The notes under the pieces are model-generated. The model worked only from the letters and a program-made list of their open reading frames with translations. It was not told the DNA's origin and made no database searches. Below, piece by piece: positions 16,816-25,108 of a stretch of DNA of 58,545 nt (positions are counted from its first letter, which is position 1; every line of letters starts with the position of its first letter). The position numbers and the translations under genes were made by a program. This DNA comes from an uncultured Eubacterium sp. (GTDB lineage Bacteria > Bacillota > Clostridia > Lachnospirales > Lachnospiraceae): assembly GCF_934295145.1 (NCBI RefSeq), contig NZ_CAKRAS010000013.1, forward strand, positions 1-58,545, read 5' to 3'.

Positions 16816-16839
16816 GCTTCAAATTGAAGCAAAAAAGCT
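16807..16839. repeat. 33-nt perfect palindrome overlapping the ptsH terminator tail
   Basis: AGCTTTTTTGCTTCAA pairs with its exact complement around a single central A. The left arm contains the T-run of the ptsH terminator. On the minus strand it could itself act as a weak terminator. Confidence 0.75.
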
Positions 16840-17012
16840 CTGATATATGCGACCAGATGCATAAGGAAGATATCTGCTGACGCAGATTGCATCTGACGCG
16901 AAATCGAATAAAGTCCCGGATAGTTATATAGACAGATCAGATGTGAGGACTTATTCGATTTATTGTAAAATGAAGCGGACAAATATATAAGTTTGGAAAG
17001 GAAATGTTTGGT
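16840..17012 (+). promoter_or_regulatory. Structured leader of ptsI
   Basis: It contains the hairpin ATCTGC-TGAC-GCAGAT (16872-16887) and a longer stem AAATCGAATAAAGTCC (16901-16916) with GGACTTATTCGATTT (16947-16961, one bulged A), about 50 bp before ptsI. No T-run follows, so this is not a plain terminator. It may set the ptsI level relative to ptsH. It is not recognised as a known RNA class. Confidence 0.4.
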
Positions 17013-18677
17013 ATGAACGTATATCAGGGAAAAAGTGTGTTTGGCGGTATTGCCATTGGACATTTATGCGTATACAAAAAAGGAGAGCAGCAGGTAACAC
17101 GTCAGAAAATTGAGGATGTGGAAGCAGAAGTAAAACGTTTCCAGGATGCGAAGGAAGCTGCGCAGACACAGTTAGGTGAACTGTATGACAAGGCTGTCAG
17201 AGAAGTTGGCGAGGCAAATGCGGCTATTTTTGAAATGCATCAGATGCTTCTGGAAGATGAGGATTATCAGGATTCTGTAGAAAATATCATCCGCACTCAG
17301 CAGGTGAATGCAGAGTATGCGACAGCAGTGACAAGTGATCATTTTTCTTCCATGTTTGCGGAGATGGATGATGATTATATGAAAGAGCGTGCAGCAGATA
17401 TCCGCGATATTTCAGAGCGCGTGATCGCAAATTTAAATGGTGAGAACAAGAGCAAAGTTGTTACTGATGAGCCGGTGATCATTCTGGCAGACGATCTGGC
17501 TCCGAGTGAGACTGTTCAGCTTGACAAAGACAAAGTACTTTCCTTCGTAACTGTGCATGGTTCTGTAAACTCTCATACTGCAATCCTTGCCCGCACCATG
17601 GGAATCCCGGCGCTGGTAAGCACAGAGATGGAACTGACCGAGGATCTGGATGGAAAACTGGCTGTTGTAGATGGAAATCACGGTGTGATCTACGTGGAGC
17701 CGGATGCAGAAACCATGGAAAAAATGGAAACTCTGAAAAAAGAGGAAGAGGAGAAAAAAGAACTTCTTCAGACCTTTAAAAATAAAGAAAGTGTTACACT
17801 TGATGGTAAAAAAGTTTTAACTTATGCAAATATCGGAAATGTCAAAGATCTGGCTCTTGTTTTGCAGAACGGTGCAGAAGGTATCGGACTTTTCAGAAGT
17901 GAGTTTTTATATCTGGAATCCGAGACTTATCCGACCGAAGAAGAGCAGTTTGAGGTATACAAAAAAGTTGCAGAAACATTGGCAGGTAAACGTGTCATTA
18001 TCCGTACTCTTGATATTGGTGCAGATAAGCAGGCAGATTATTTTGAACTGGCAAAAGAAGAAAACCCGGCTATGGGTGTACGTGCAATCCGTATCTGCCT
18101 GACCAGACCGGAAATTTTCAAGACACAGTTACGCGCACTGTTCCGTGCAAGCGCATTTGGAAATATTGCAATCATGTATCCGATGATCACTTCTTTATCC
18201 GAGATTGCACAGATCAAGAAAATCGTAGAAGAAGTAAAGGGAGAACTGGATGCGGACAGTGTTCCATATGGCGCACCGGAACAGGGTATTATGATCGAAA
18301 CTCCGGCAGCAGCAACCATCAGTGATCTGCTGGCAGAAGAAGTAGATTTCTTCAGTATCGGAACCAACGATCTGACACAGTATACACTGGCAATTGACCG
18401 TCAGAACCAGTCACTGGATTCATTCTTTGATGCACATCATATCGCCGTGCTTCGTATGATCAATCAGACCATTCAGAATGCGCACAAAGCGGGCATCTGG
18501 TGTGGTATTTGTGGCGAGCTTGGTGCAGACAGTGATCTGACAGAACTGTTCCTGGCAATGGGGATTGACGAACTGTCCGTATCTCCGGGACGTCTGCTGA
18601 CCATCCGCCGTTTGATCTGTGAGACAGACAGCAATGCAAACAGAGAAGAAATTCTGAAAAAATGGCTGCACATTTAA
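17013..18677 (+). CDS. ptsI: PTS Enzyme I (phosphoenolpyruvate-protein phosphotransferase)
   Basis: This cytosolic enzyme transfers phosphate from PEP to HPr. At about 554 residues it has the usual length. Domain order is an N-terminal HPr-binding helical domain, the phospho-His domain (GSVNSHTAILARTMGIPAL) and the TIM-barrel PEP-binding domain (GIGLFRSEFLY; GADKQADYF; SIGTNDLTQYTLA; WCGICGELGAD). The start at 17013 was preferred because AAGGAA is correctly spaced for it; an ATG three codons earlier touches the ribosome site. Co-location with fruKA and ptsH is a common but not universal arrangement. Confidence 0.97.
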   Translation: MNVYQGKSVFGGIAIGHLCVYKKGEQQVTRQKIEDVEAEVKRFQDAKEAAQTQLGELYDKAVREVGEANAAIFEMHQMLLEDEDYQDSVENIIRTQQVNAEYATAVTSDHFSSMFAEMDDDYMKERAADIRDISERVIANLNGENKSKVVTDEPVIILADDLAPSETVQLDKDKVLSFVTVHGSVNSHTAILARTMGIPALVSTEMELTEDLDGKLAVVDGNHGVIYVEPDAETMEKMETLKKEEEEKKELLQTFKNKESVTLDGKKVLTYANIGNVKDLALVLQNGAEGIGLFRSEFLYLESETYPTEEEQFEVYKKVAETLAGKRVIIRTLDIGADKQADYFELAKEENPAMGVRAIRICLTRPEIFKTQLRALFRASAFGNIAIMYPMITSLSEIAQIKKIVEEVKGELDADSVPYGAPEQGIMIETPAAATISDLLAEEVDFFSIGTNDLTQYTLAIDRQNQSLDSFFDAHHIAVLRMINQTIQNAHKAGIWCGICGELGADSDLTELFLAMGIDELSVSPGRLLTIRRLICETDSNANREEILKKWLHI

Positions 18678-18768
18678 GGGCAGCGGCTGTTCACTGAGCA
18701 AATCGCAGCAGTGAATGAAAAATGGTTTATGAATTTTTATTAGTAAGGGAAAAGAGGATTTTGGTTGT

Positions 18769-19515
18769 ATGTTAACAGAAAAGAGGCAGGAGGAAATATT
18801 ACGCCTGCTTACCTTGAAAGGCAGTGTGACAGTTCAGGAACTGAAGGAATATTTTGATGCTTCAGAATCTACCATTCGACGGGATTTGAATACACTGGAT
18901 GAAAAAGGTGCGCTGATCAAGGTGTTTGGTGGTGCCATGCTGGCAGAGTCAAATCTTGCCACAAAAGATGAGCAGGTGTCACAACGTAAAGGGTTATATC
19001 AGGATGAGAAGCAGCAGATTGGAGAATATGCCGCTTCTCTGATCGAACCACATGATTTTGTATATCTGGATGCAGGTACAACGACCGCATGTATGATACC
19101 GTACATAACGGAAAAAACTGCAACGTTTGTGACAAATGCGGTATCACATGCACTGGAACTGGCGGGAAAAGGATTTCATGTCATTATTCTCGGTGGCGAA
19201 CTGAAAGCGGCCACAGAGGCCATTGTTGGAAATGAAGCATGTATGAGTTTGCAGAAATTCAATTTTACGAAATGCTTTATGGGAACCAACGGGGCCTCGC
19301 CGGCAGTTGGATTTACCACACCGGAGATCAACGAAGCCAAGATCAAAGAATGTGCCATGACACACAGCCTGAAATCATATGTACTGTGTGACAGTACGAA
19401 ATTTCATCAGGTGAATCCGATTCGTTTTGGGACATTTGAATCGGCACAGATCATTACGGAAAAACTTCCGGATGTGGTATTAAAACGTTACACGAACATT
19501 ATCGTGGTGTCATGA
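18769..19515 (+). CDS. DeoR/GlpR-family regulator, likely FruR
   Basis: The 248-residue repressor has an N-terminal DeoR-type helix-turn-helix (RQEEILRLLTLKGSVTVQEL, then SESTIRRDLNTLDEKGALIK). Its C-terminal sugar-phosphate-binding domain has the DAGTTT motif (YLDAGTTTACM). As the last gene of the fructose cluster it is expected to sense fructose-1-phosphate and control the fruK promoter, whose 10-bp direct repeats fit a DeoR-type site; this is inference from context. Ribosome site AGAGG, 11 bases upstream. Confidence 0.9.
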   Translation: MLTEKRQEEILRLLTLKGSVTVQELKEYFDASESTIRRDLNTLDEKGALIKVFGGAMLAESNLATKDEQVSQRKGLYQDEKQQIGEYAASLIEPHDFVYLDAGTTTACMIPYITEKTATFVTNAVSHALELAGKGFHVIILGGELKAATEAIVGNEACMSLQKFNFTKCFMGTNGASPAVGFTTPEINEAKIKECAMTHSLKSYVLCDSTKFHQVNPIRFGTFESAQIITEKLPDVVLKRYTNIIVVS

Positions 19516-19549
19516 TGTAAATTTAATAGTTGCTTTATATTACAAAAAA

Positions 19550-19715
19550 AACGAAGAATCCTGTCAGGATAGCTAACCGTTCGCTACCATCGTTTCACGG
19601 CGGTTTCATCGCGCTCACTTCCACCTCCGATAAAGGCTGGTCGGTTCCCGTTCGCGCAAAACCTTGTGAAACTCAGTCGCTCACTGAATCGCTGATCCTG
19701 ACAGGATTCTTCGTT
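19550..19715 (-). repeat. Family B structured element, copy B3
   Basis: Closing arms 19550-19570 (AACGAAGAATCCTGTCAGGAT) and 19695-19715 pair nearly perfectly. The interior, read on the minus strand, aligns with B2 through CAGCGATTCAGTGAGCGACT, GTTTTGCGCGA, CGACCAGCC and GAGCGCGATGAAA. The left arm is preceded by an A-run and the right arm is followed by TTTTC, like a bidirectional terminator. Confidence 0.85.
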
Positions 19716-19754
19716 TTCTCTATTTACTCTATGAAAAATACTATTATTTAAATA

Positions 19755-19796
19755 CCTTTGACAAATCGCTTGTGAAAATTCTCGTATAGTCAAAGG
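19755..19796 (+). repeat. Small hairpin with family-A-like loop
   Basis: CCTTTGAC pairs with GTCAAAGG. The loop contains AAATCGCTTGTGAAAATT, resembling the family A core CAATCGCTTGCCAAGGAAAA. It may be a degenerate copy. Confidence 0.4.
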
Positions 19797-19887
19797 CATT
19801 GACCGTAATTTGTGCGTACAGTATAGGACGTATTGGTTTGAGGAGCCGATATGTCTATGTGGCATGTAGATGGGCATAGTGTAAATG

Positions 19888-20084
19888 GAACAAGGTGAGA
19901 TAAAAACTCCAAGGCAAGGCGGTAGATTGATTTTCGTCATCGGAGCGAGCATAGCCCGACCGCGGGAGTGTGTTTGAGCCCGCTGGTTTTGCGGGGGAGT
20001 TCGCGGGAGCGGTCGGAGATAAGCGGCGCAGCGCAGATAGAAAATCATTCGTGCCGGCCTTGGAGTCTTTATGTCATCTTGTTC
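19888..20084. other. 197-nt rod-like hairpin of unknown function
   Basis: The outer arms 19888-19920 and 20053-20084 pair with few mismatches (GAACAAG...ACTCCAAGGC). Next come GATTGATTTTC (19925-19935) with GAAAATCATTC (20040-20050), then a perfect CCGACCGC (19956-19963) with GCGGTCGG (20009-20016), and an inner CCCGC/GCGGG. The loop is far more GC-rich than its surroundings. It has no match to a known RNA that I recognise. Confidence 0.65.
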
Positions 20085-20100
20085 TTTTAACCAAACACCT

Positions 20101-20138
20101 CAATTCCTATTGACATTAGGGGAATACTATGATAATAT
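20101..20138 (+). promoter_or_regulatory. nifS-nifU promoter with inverted repeat
   Basis: TTGACA (20110-20115) and TAATAT (20133-20138), spacer 17. ATTCC and GGAAT form an inverted repeat across the -35, a plausible Rrf2-type (IscR/CymR-like) operator, though this is not proven. Confidence 0.5.
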
Positions 20139-20199
20139 ATCCAAGAATTAAGGAAACAATAGTTAAAAATACAAATTAAGATAGAAAGTGTGAGGGACT

Positions 20200-21387
20200 A
20201 TGAACGTATATTTTGATAATGCGGCAACGACAAAAATGAGCCAGGTTGCATTGGACGCTATGATCCCATGTCTGGAAAATGTATATGCAAACGCATCAAG
20301 TCTTCATACTCCGGGGCAGAAGTCCAAGGAAGTACTGGAGAAAGCAAGAGAGGAGATTGCAGCCTGTATCGGAGCACAGCCGAATGAGATTTATTTTACT
20401 TCCGGCGGAAGCGAGGCTGACAATCAGGCCATTGTATCTGCAGCAAAATGGGGCGCACGCAGAAATAAAAAGCATATTATTTCTACTGCTTTCGAGCATC
20501 ATGCAGTACTTCATACATTGCAGAAACTGGAAAAAGAAGGTTACGAAGTAACATATCTGGATGTTCATGAGAATGGTATGGTTCGTTTAGAAGAAGTTGA
20601 GGCAGCCATCCGTCCGGATACATGTCTTGTAACAATTATGTATGCAAATAATGAGATCGGAAGCATTCAGCCAATTGCTGAGATTGGTGCAATCTGCAAA
20701 GAAAAAGGTGTATATTTCCACACAGATGCCGTACAGGCAGTTGGACACCTTCCAATTAATGTAAAAGAGCAGAATATCGACATGATGTCTGCATCTGCAC
20801 ATAAATTCCACGGACCAAAAGGAGTTGGTTTCCTGTATGCAAGAAAAGGAATCCTGCTTTCCAACATCATCGAAGGTGGTGCACAGGAGCGTGGCAAACG
20901 TGCCGGTACAGAGAACATCCCTGCTATCGTAGGTATGGCAGCAGCATTAAAAGATGTTCTGGCACATCAGAAAGAAAACGCAGAAAAAATGACAGCATTA
21001 CGTGACCGTCTGATTGAAGGTCTGCTGACCATTCCGCATTCTAAATTAAATGGAGATCGGACAAAACGTCTCCCAGGTAACGTAAACTTCTGCTTCGAAG
21101 GCATCGAGGGCGAGTCACTGTTACTGATGCTTGACATGAAAGGCATTGCAGCATCTTCCGGTTCTGCATGTACATCCGGTTCCTTAGATCCGTCCCATGT
21201 ACTTCTTGCAATTGGACTGCCGCACGAAGTAGCACACGGTTCCCTTCGTTTATCCCTGTCTGAGTACAACACACAGGAAGAAGTGGACTATGTATTAGAA
21301 GAATTACCGAAGATTGTAACTTATTTAAGAAATATGTCACCGGTTTGGGATGAATTGGAAAAAGGAGAGAAAAAACATGTTATATAG
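20200..21387 (+). CDS. nifS: Cysteine desulfurase
   Basis: This PLP enzyme of 395 residues removes sulfur from cysteine for Fe-S cluster assembly. Motifs: N-terminal YFDNAATTK, the PLP lysine in SAHKFHGPKG, RAGTENIPAIVGM, and the persulfide Cys in SGSACTSGSLDPSHVL, with the short loop typical of NifS/IscS class I enzymes. Its 3' end overlaps the scaffold gene nifU by 11 bp, indicating translational coupling. Start supported by GTGAGGGACT. This two-gene unit is the standard housekeeping Fe-S system of Lachnospiraceae; nitrogen fixation is not implied. Confidence 0.97.
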   Translation: MNVYFDNAATTKMSQVALDAMIPCLENVYANASSLHTPGQKSKEVLEKAREEIAACIGAQPNEIYFTSGGSEADNQAIVSAAKWGARRNKKHIISTAFEHHAVLHTLQKLEKEGYEVTYLDVHENGMVRLEEVEAAIRPDTCLVTIMYANNEIGSIQPIAEIGAICKEKGVYFHTDAVQAVGHLPINVKEQNIDMMSASAHKFHGPKGVGFLYARKGILLSNIIEGGAQERGKRAGTENIPAIVGMAAALKDVLAHQKENAEKMTALRDRLIEGLLTIPHSKLNGDRTKRLPGNVNFCFEGIEGESLLLMLDMKGIAASSGSACTSGSLDPSHVLLAIGLPHEVAHGSLRLSLSEYNTQEEVDYVLEELPKIVTYLRNMSPVWDELEKGEKKHVI

Positions 21388-21808
21388 TGAAAAAGTAATG
21401 GATCATTTTCAGAATCCAAGAAACGTAGGTAAAATGGAAGATGCTGATGGAGTCGGCGAAGTAGGAAACGCAAAATGTGGTGATATCATGAGAATGTATA
21501 TCAAAGTCAATCCGGATGATCAGACCATTTCAGATGTAAAGTTCAACACATTTGGATGTGGTTCTGCTATCGCAACAAGCTCTATGGCTACAGAGATGAT
21601 CAAAGGTAAAAAGATTGATGAAGCTCTGGAACTGTCCAATCGTGCAGTAGTAGAAGCACTTGACGGACTTCCACCAGCAAAAATCCACTGTTCCGTACTT
21701 GCTGAGGAAGCAGTAAAGGCAGCAGTAAAAGATTACTATGATAAAAACGGCATTGCGTACGATCATGAGAAATTCCAGTCTGTAGACTGTGCACATTGCC
21801 ACGAATAA
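21377..21808 (+). CDS. nifU: Fe-S cluster assembly scaffold NifU/IscU-like
   Basis: A 143-residue scaffold on which NifS-derived sulfur and iron are assembled. The three cluster cysteines are in GNAKCGD, NTFGCGSAIA and KIHCSVLAEEA, and the Asp next to the first is kept. The C-terminal tail CAHCHE adds an extra CxxC motif seen in this clostridial subtype. The start at 21377 has AAGGAGAGAAAAAAC upstream inside the nifS end; a longer frame is not supported. A strong terminator follows. Confidence 0.96.
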   Translation: MLYSEKVMDHFQNPRNVGKMEDADGVGEVGNAKCGDIMRMYIKVNPDDQTISDVKFNTFGCGSAIATSSMATEMIKGKKIDEALELSNRAVVEALDGLPPAKIHCSVLAEEAVKAAVKDYYDKNGIAYDHEKFQSVDCAHCHE

Positions 21809-21845
21809 AAAACACCATTCCTTAAATGATAAATACTTGTGAGCG

Positions 21846-21881
21846 AAAGAAAAGCGTCCTTTGCAGGGCGCTTTTCTTTAT
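21846..21881 (+). terminator. Terminator after nifU
   Basis: AAAGAAAAGCGTCCT pairs with AGGGCGCTTTTCTTT around a short loop; it is symmetrical and may work in both directions. Confidence 0.85.
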
Positions 21882-21929
21882 GGTATACTATTCCTATCTA
21901 TTGGAAAATGTCATGGAAGGAGATTTTTA

Positions 21930-23528
21930 ATGGGAAGCTATTTGAATCCTGGATGTGGTTGCTTTGAGATGGCTTTGCGGTCTCAGATTTATATAGACAA
22001 AAGTGGATTAATTGACGCTACAAATGAATGTCTGGGCACGTTGCAGCGTTTTATGTGTGTCAGCCGTCCGAGAAGATTTGGAAAGTCAATGGCGATGGAT
22101 ATGCTGGCAGCGTATTACGACAGAAGTCTGGATACTGCAAAATATTTTGATAAAATGAAGATCAGTAAATCAGAATCTTATCGAGAGCATTTAAATCAAT
22201 ATGATGTATTGAAGATTAATATGCAGGATTTCTTAAGTGCAACAAGCAGCATGGATGAAATGCTAGAGATGTTGCAGAAATATCTGATTTTTGATTTGCT
22301 GGATAAATATGAAACCACGGTACGTTTCAGAGATGAAAAAAATCTGATTCAGTCGATGAAAGATGTGTATTCCAAGACAGGTCATCCATTTGTTATTCTG
22401 ATTGATGAATGGGATTGTTTGTTTCGTGAGTATGCACAGGACAAGGAAGCGCAGAAAAAATATCTGGATTTCCTGCGTACCTGGATGAAAGATAAAGATT
22501 ATGTTGCACTGGCTTATATGACAGGAATTTTACCAGTCAAAAAGTATGGTACACATTCTGCATTAAATATGTTTACAGAGTATGCCATGACGGATCCGGG
22601 AAAACTTGCTGAGTTTTTTGGATTTACAGAAGCAGAAGTAAAGCAGCTTTGCGATAAGTATCAGATGGATTTTGAAGAGGCAAAGGCATGGTATGATGGA
22701 TATCATCTGATTTCAAATGGAATAGAGAAAGATACGCTTTATTCTATGTACAGTCCGAAATCGGTGGTGGAAGCAATGCTGCGGCACAAATTTGGCACGT
22801 ACTGGAATCAGACAGAGACGTATGAGGCACTGAAAATATATATTCAGATGAATATGGATGGTCTGAAAGATGCAATCGTCAAAACGCTGGCAGGAGAAAA
22901 GATACCTATCAATACAGGAACTTTCAGCAATGATATGACAACGTTTGAAACAAGGGATGATGTATTGACATTGCTGACGCATCTTGGGTATTTGACGTAT
23001 GACAGTGAAAGTGAGTCGGTATCTATTCCAAATAAAGAAGTGTCGAAGGAATATGTCAATGCAATCAGTACCATGGACTGGAAGGAGGTAACACATTCTG
23101 TTGAGGCATCCAGAAAGTTACTGGAAGCTTTGTGGAATCAGGATGAAGAATCAGTTGCGAGAGGCATAGATCAGGCACACAGAGAGATTTCAATCTTAGA
23201 GTATAATGATGAAAATTCGCTGAGCTGTACGATAAACCTTGCTTTCTATTTTGCCCGTGAATATTATACGATCGTCCGTGAACTTCCAAGCGGAAAGGGA
23301 TTTGCAGATATATGCTTTATTCCAAGAAAAAAACATATGGATAAGCCAGCAGTAGTCATTGAATTGAAATGGGATAAAACTGCGGAAGGCGCGATTGATC
23401 AGATTAAGCAAAAACAGTATATTGATTCTCTGAAGGAGTATCATGGAGAACTGTTGCTTGCAGGAATCAATTACGATAAAAAAACAAAAGAACATACCTG
23501 TGTTATTGAAAAATGTAAATTGGCATAA
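21930..23528 (+). CDS. AAA-ATPase-like protein with PD-(D/E)XK domain
   Basis: A 532-residue protein of the family pairing an N-terminal AAA-ATPase-like domain with a C-terminal PD-(D/E)XK nuclease-like domain. The N-terminal signature IYIDKSGLI and the family's divergent Walker A RPRRFGKSMAMD are present, with Walker B-like FVILIDEWDCLF. Near the C terminus GFADICFIPRK followed by AVVIELKW gives the D...ExK catalytic pattern. The family is abundant in Bacteroides and clostridia, often in many copies per genome, and has no settled function. The start at 21930 has GGAAGGAGATTTTTA; the longer frame begins inside the terminator. It appears monocistronic. Confidence 0.85.
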   Translation: MGSYLNPGCGCFEMALRSQIYIDKSGLIDATNECLGTLQRFMCVSRPRRFGKSMAMDMLAAYYDRSLDTAKYFDKMKISKSESYREHLNQYDVLKINMQDFLSATSSMDEMLEMLQKYLIFDLLDKYETTVRFRDEKNLIQSMKDVYSKTGHPFVILIDEWDCLFREYAQDKEAQKKYLDFLRTWMKDKDYVALAYMTGILPVKKYGTHSALNMFTEYAMTDPGKLAEFFGFTEAEVKQLCDKYQMDFEEAKAWYDGYHLISNGIEKDTLYSMYSPKSVVEAMLRHKFGTYWNQTETYEALKIYIQMNMDGLKDAIVKTLAGEKIPINTGTFSNDMTTFETRDDVLTLLTHLGYLTYDSESESVSIPNKEVSKEYVNAISTMDWKEVTHSVEASRKLLEALWNQDEESVARGIDQAHREISILEYNDENSLSCTINLAFYFAREYYTIVRELPSGKGFADICFIPRKKHMDKPAVVIELKWDKTAEGAIDQIKQKQYIDSLKEYHGELLLAGINYDKKTKEHTCVIEKCKLA

Positions 23529-23600
23529 AAACAAAAGAAAAGTTTTACCTACAATTTACGGTAATATGCTTTGATTTTTACGATGGCATGCTACGATTCC

Positions 23601-23631
23601 AATATCAAAAGAAAAGCGTTTTTGATATTGA
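23601..23631. terminator. Hairpin before small membrane gene
   Basis: CAATATCAAAA pairs with TTTTTGATATTG around a 9-base loop. T-rich on the inner arm only, so its role as a terminator is uncertain. Confidence 0.4.
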
Positions 23632-23646
23632 GAAAGAGGGCATGAC

Positions 23647-23892
23647 ATGATGGAAAAGATTTATGCATATTCAAATAAAACAGGAAGACATACGGCAATC
23701 TCAGGTAAATATTTATATCTGTTTTTACGAACAGTAGTTGTAGCAGCAATCTCACTGGCAGCAGTGATGATTTTGAATCTGTTTGTTACGATTCCGGGAA
23801 TGACGCATCTGGCATTTCTGATGCTGGTTTGCGGATGGATCACGCTTGGATATGGATTTTTCGGCGGTATCTTAACATTGATGCGACGATAA
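23647..23892 (+). CDS. Small two-helix membrane protein, unknown function
   Basis: An 81-residue protein not recognised as a named family. A polar N terminus (KIYAYSNKTGRHTAISGKY) precedes two hydrophobic segments at about 28-50 and 57-78, and it ends in MRR. GAGGG lies 6 bases before the first of two adjacent ATG codons; the second ATG is equally possible. It stands alone between the AAA-like gene and the BASS transporter, with a terminator about 90 bp downstream. The coding call rests on the ribosome site and the coherent membrane topology. Confidence 0.6.
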   Translation: MMEKIYAYSNKTGRHTAISGKYLYLFLRTVVVAAISLAAVMILNLFVTIPGMTHLAFLMLVCGWITLGYGFFGGILTLMRR

Positions 23893-23978
23893 AGAAGCAA
23901 TAGGTGAAAAGCAGATACTCACCTGGAATATATGAAAACTATTTGTTATATGATAAGTGAAATTGCAAGGAATATAGA

Positions 23979-24024
23979 ATGTGCGATGTGGAATGAAAAA
24001 TCTGCATCGCACATTTGCTTTTTT
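23979..24024 (+). terminator. Intrinsic terminator
   Basis: TGTGCGATG pairs with CATCGCACA across a loop of about 17 bases and is followed by TTTGCTTTTTT. Confidence 0.8.
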
Positions 24025-24158
24025 AAGGAAAGAACGGTATACTTGCGGGGGAAGAAAAAATGTAGAAATGTTATGAAAAAAGAATAATATTTTGGAAAAT
24101 TCATTTTTATGGGAGAATTTCGAGAAGATATATACGCAATAGAATGGAAGTATGAGGT

Positions 24159-25106
24159 ATGCAGATATTAAATCGATTTAATAAGTTTATAGAAAAATGG
24201 ATGGCACTGGTTACACCGGCGTGTCTGGTGTTTGGCGTTTTGTTCCCGCAGATCGCAAAACATGGTGTGCCCTTTGTGCCGTTTGTATTTGCGTTTATTA
24301 CGTTTACCGGAGCTTTAAAATCCCAGTTCCGGGATGTGGCAAACGTGTTTAAAACACCCTGGGTGCTTCTGGTCGTGATGGTGTTATTGCATCTTGTAAT
24401 TCCGGGAGTGGCCTGCGGCCTTGGAAATCTGATCTTTCCGGACAACAGTAATCTGATCACTGGAATTGTCTTGGAGTTTGCGGTTCCAACGGCGGTAGTC
24501 AGTCTGATGTGGGTGACAATTTACAGCGGTAATAATGCTATGTCATTGGCGCTGGTAGTCATTGATACCGTTCTGGCACCGTTTCTTATTCCGGCGACTT
24601 TACATGTTATGGTTGGCTCAAGAGTACAGATTGATGTAACACAGATGATGCGTCAGCTCATTTTTATGGTGGCGCTTCCGGCGGTTCTGGCCATGACTTT
24701 GAACCAATGCAGCAAAGGAAAGGCACAGAAAGTGCTGCCATCAAAACTGGCACCATTTTCCAAGCTGGCATTGATCTTTGTGGTGGCATCCAATTCTTCC
24801 GGCGTGGCACCTTATATCCGTCACATGAATCTGGAACGGGTGAAAGTGGCAGGCGTGATTCTGCTGCTGGCAGCAGGTGGATATGCCATTGGATTATTTA
24901 TTGCGCGACTGATGCATCAGAACCGGGAAACACAGATTTCCATGATGTATGGAGCAGGTATGCGAAATATCAGTGCAGGAGCGGTCATTGCGGCAACGTC
25001 ATTTCCGGGAGAAGTGTTGTTCCCTGTCATGATTGGAACGCTGTTTCAGCAGGTTTTGGCAGCGTTGTATGGTAAAATTGTCTGCGAGAGAAACGAGGAT
25101 AAGTAA
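24159..25106 (+). CDS. Bile acid:sodium symporter (BASS) family transporter
   Basis: A 315-residue integral membrane protein with eight to ten hydrophobic segments. Family features include the GALKSQFRDV motif after the third segment, the polar crossover regions EFAVPTAVVSLMWV and SNSSGVAPY, and GAGMRNISAGAVIAATSF near the C terminus. Members move organic anions such as bile acids, pantoate or keto acids with sodium; the substrate here cannot be predicted. It converges with the YwaF-like gene, leaving two bases between stops. Nothing in its surroundings indicates a pathway. Confidence 0.85.
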   Translation: MQILNRFNKFIEKWMALVTPACLVFGVLFPQIAKHGVPFVPFVFAFITFTGALKSQFRDVANVFKTPWVLLVVMVLLHLVIPGVACGLGNLIFPDNSNLITGIVLEFAVPTAVVSLMWVTIYSGNNAMSLALVVIDTVLAPFLIPATLHVMVGSRVQIDVTQMMRQLIFMVALPAVLAMTLNQCSKGKAQKVLPSKLAPFSKLALIFVVASNSSGVAPYIRHMNLERVKVAGVILLLAAGGYAIGLFIARLMHQNRETQISMMYGAGMRNISAGAVIAATSFPGEVLFPVMIGTLFQQVLAALYGKIVCERNEDK

Positions 25107-25108
25107 GA

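Larger units (their letters stand above)
19516..20199. other. 684-bp intergenic region with three structured elements
   Basis: No gene is supported. It contains copy B3 (19550-19715), a small hairpin with a family-A-like loop (19755-19796), a GC-rich rod-like hairpin (19888-20084) and the nifS promoter. The open frames on both strands here fall inside these inverted repeats. Confidence 0.75.

Noticed and set aside
19584..20048. 154-codon open frame on the minus strand
   Set aside because: It lies wholly across element B3 and the GC-rich rod hairpin, has no ribosome site, and its Pro/Arg/Thr-rich composition reflects the repeats.
20200..21808. Nitrogen-fixation genes
   Set aside because: NifS/NifU-type proteins are the housekeeping Fe-S system in clostridia; no nifHDK is present.
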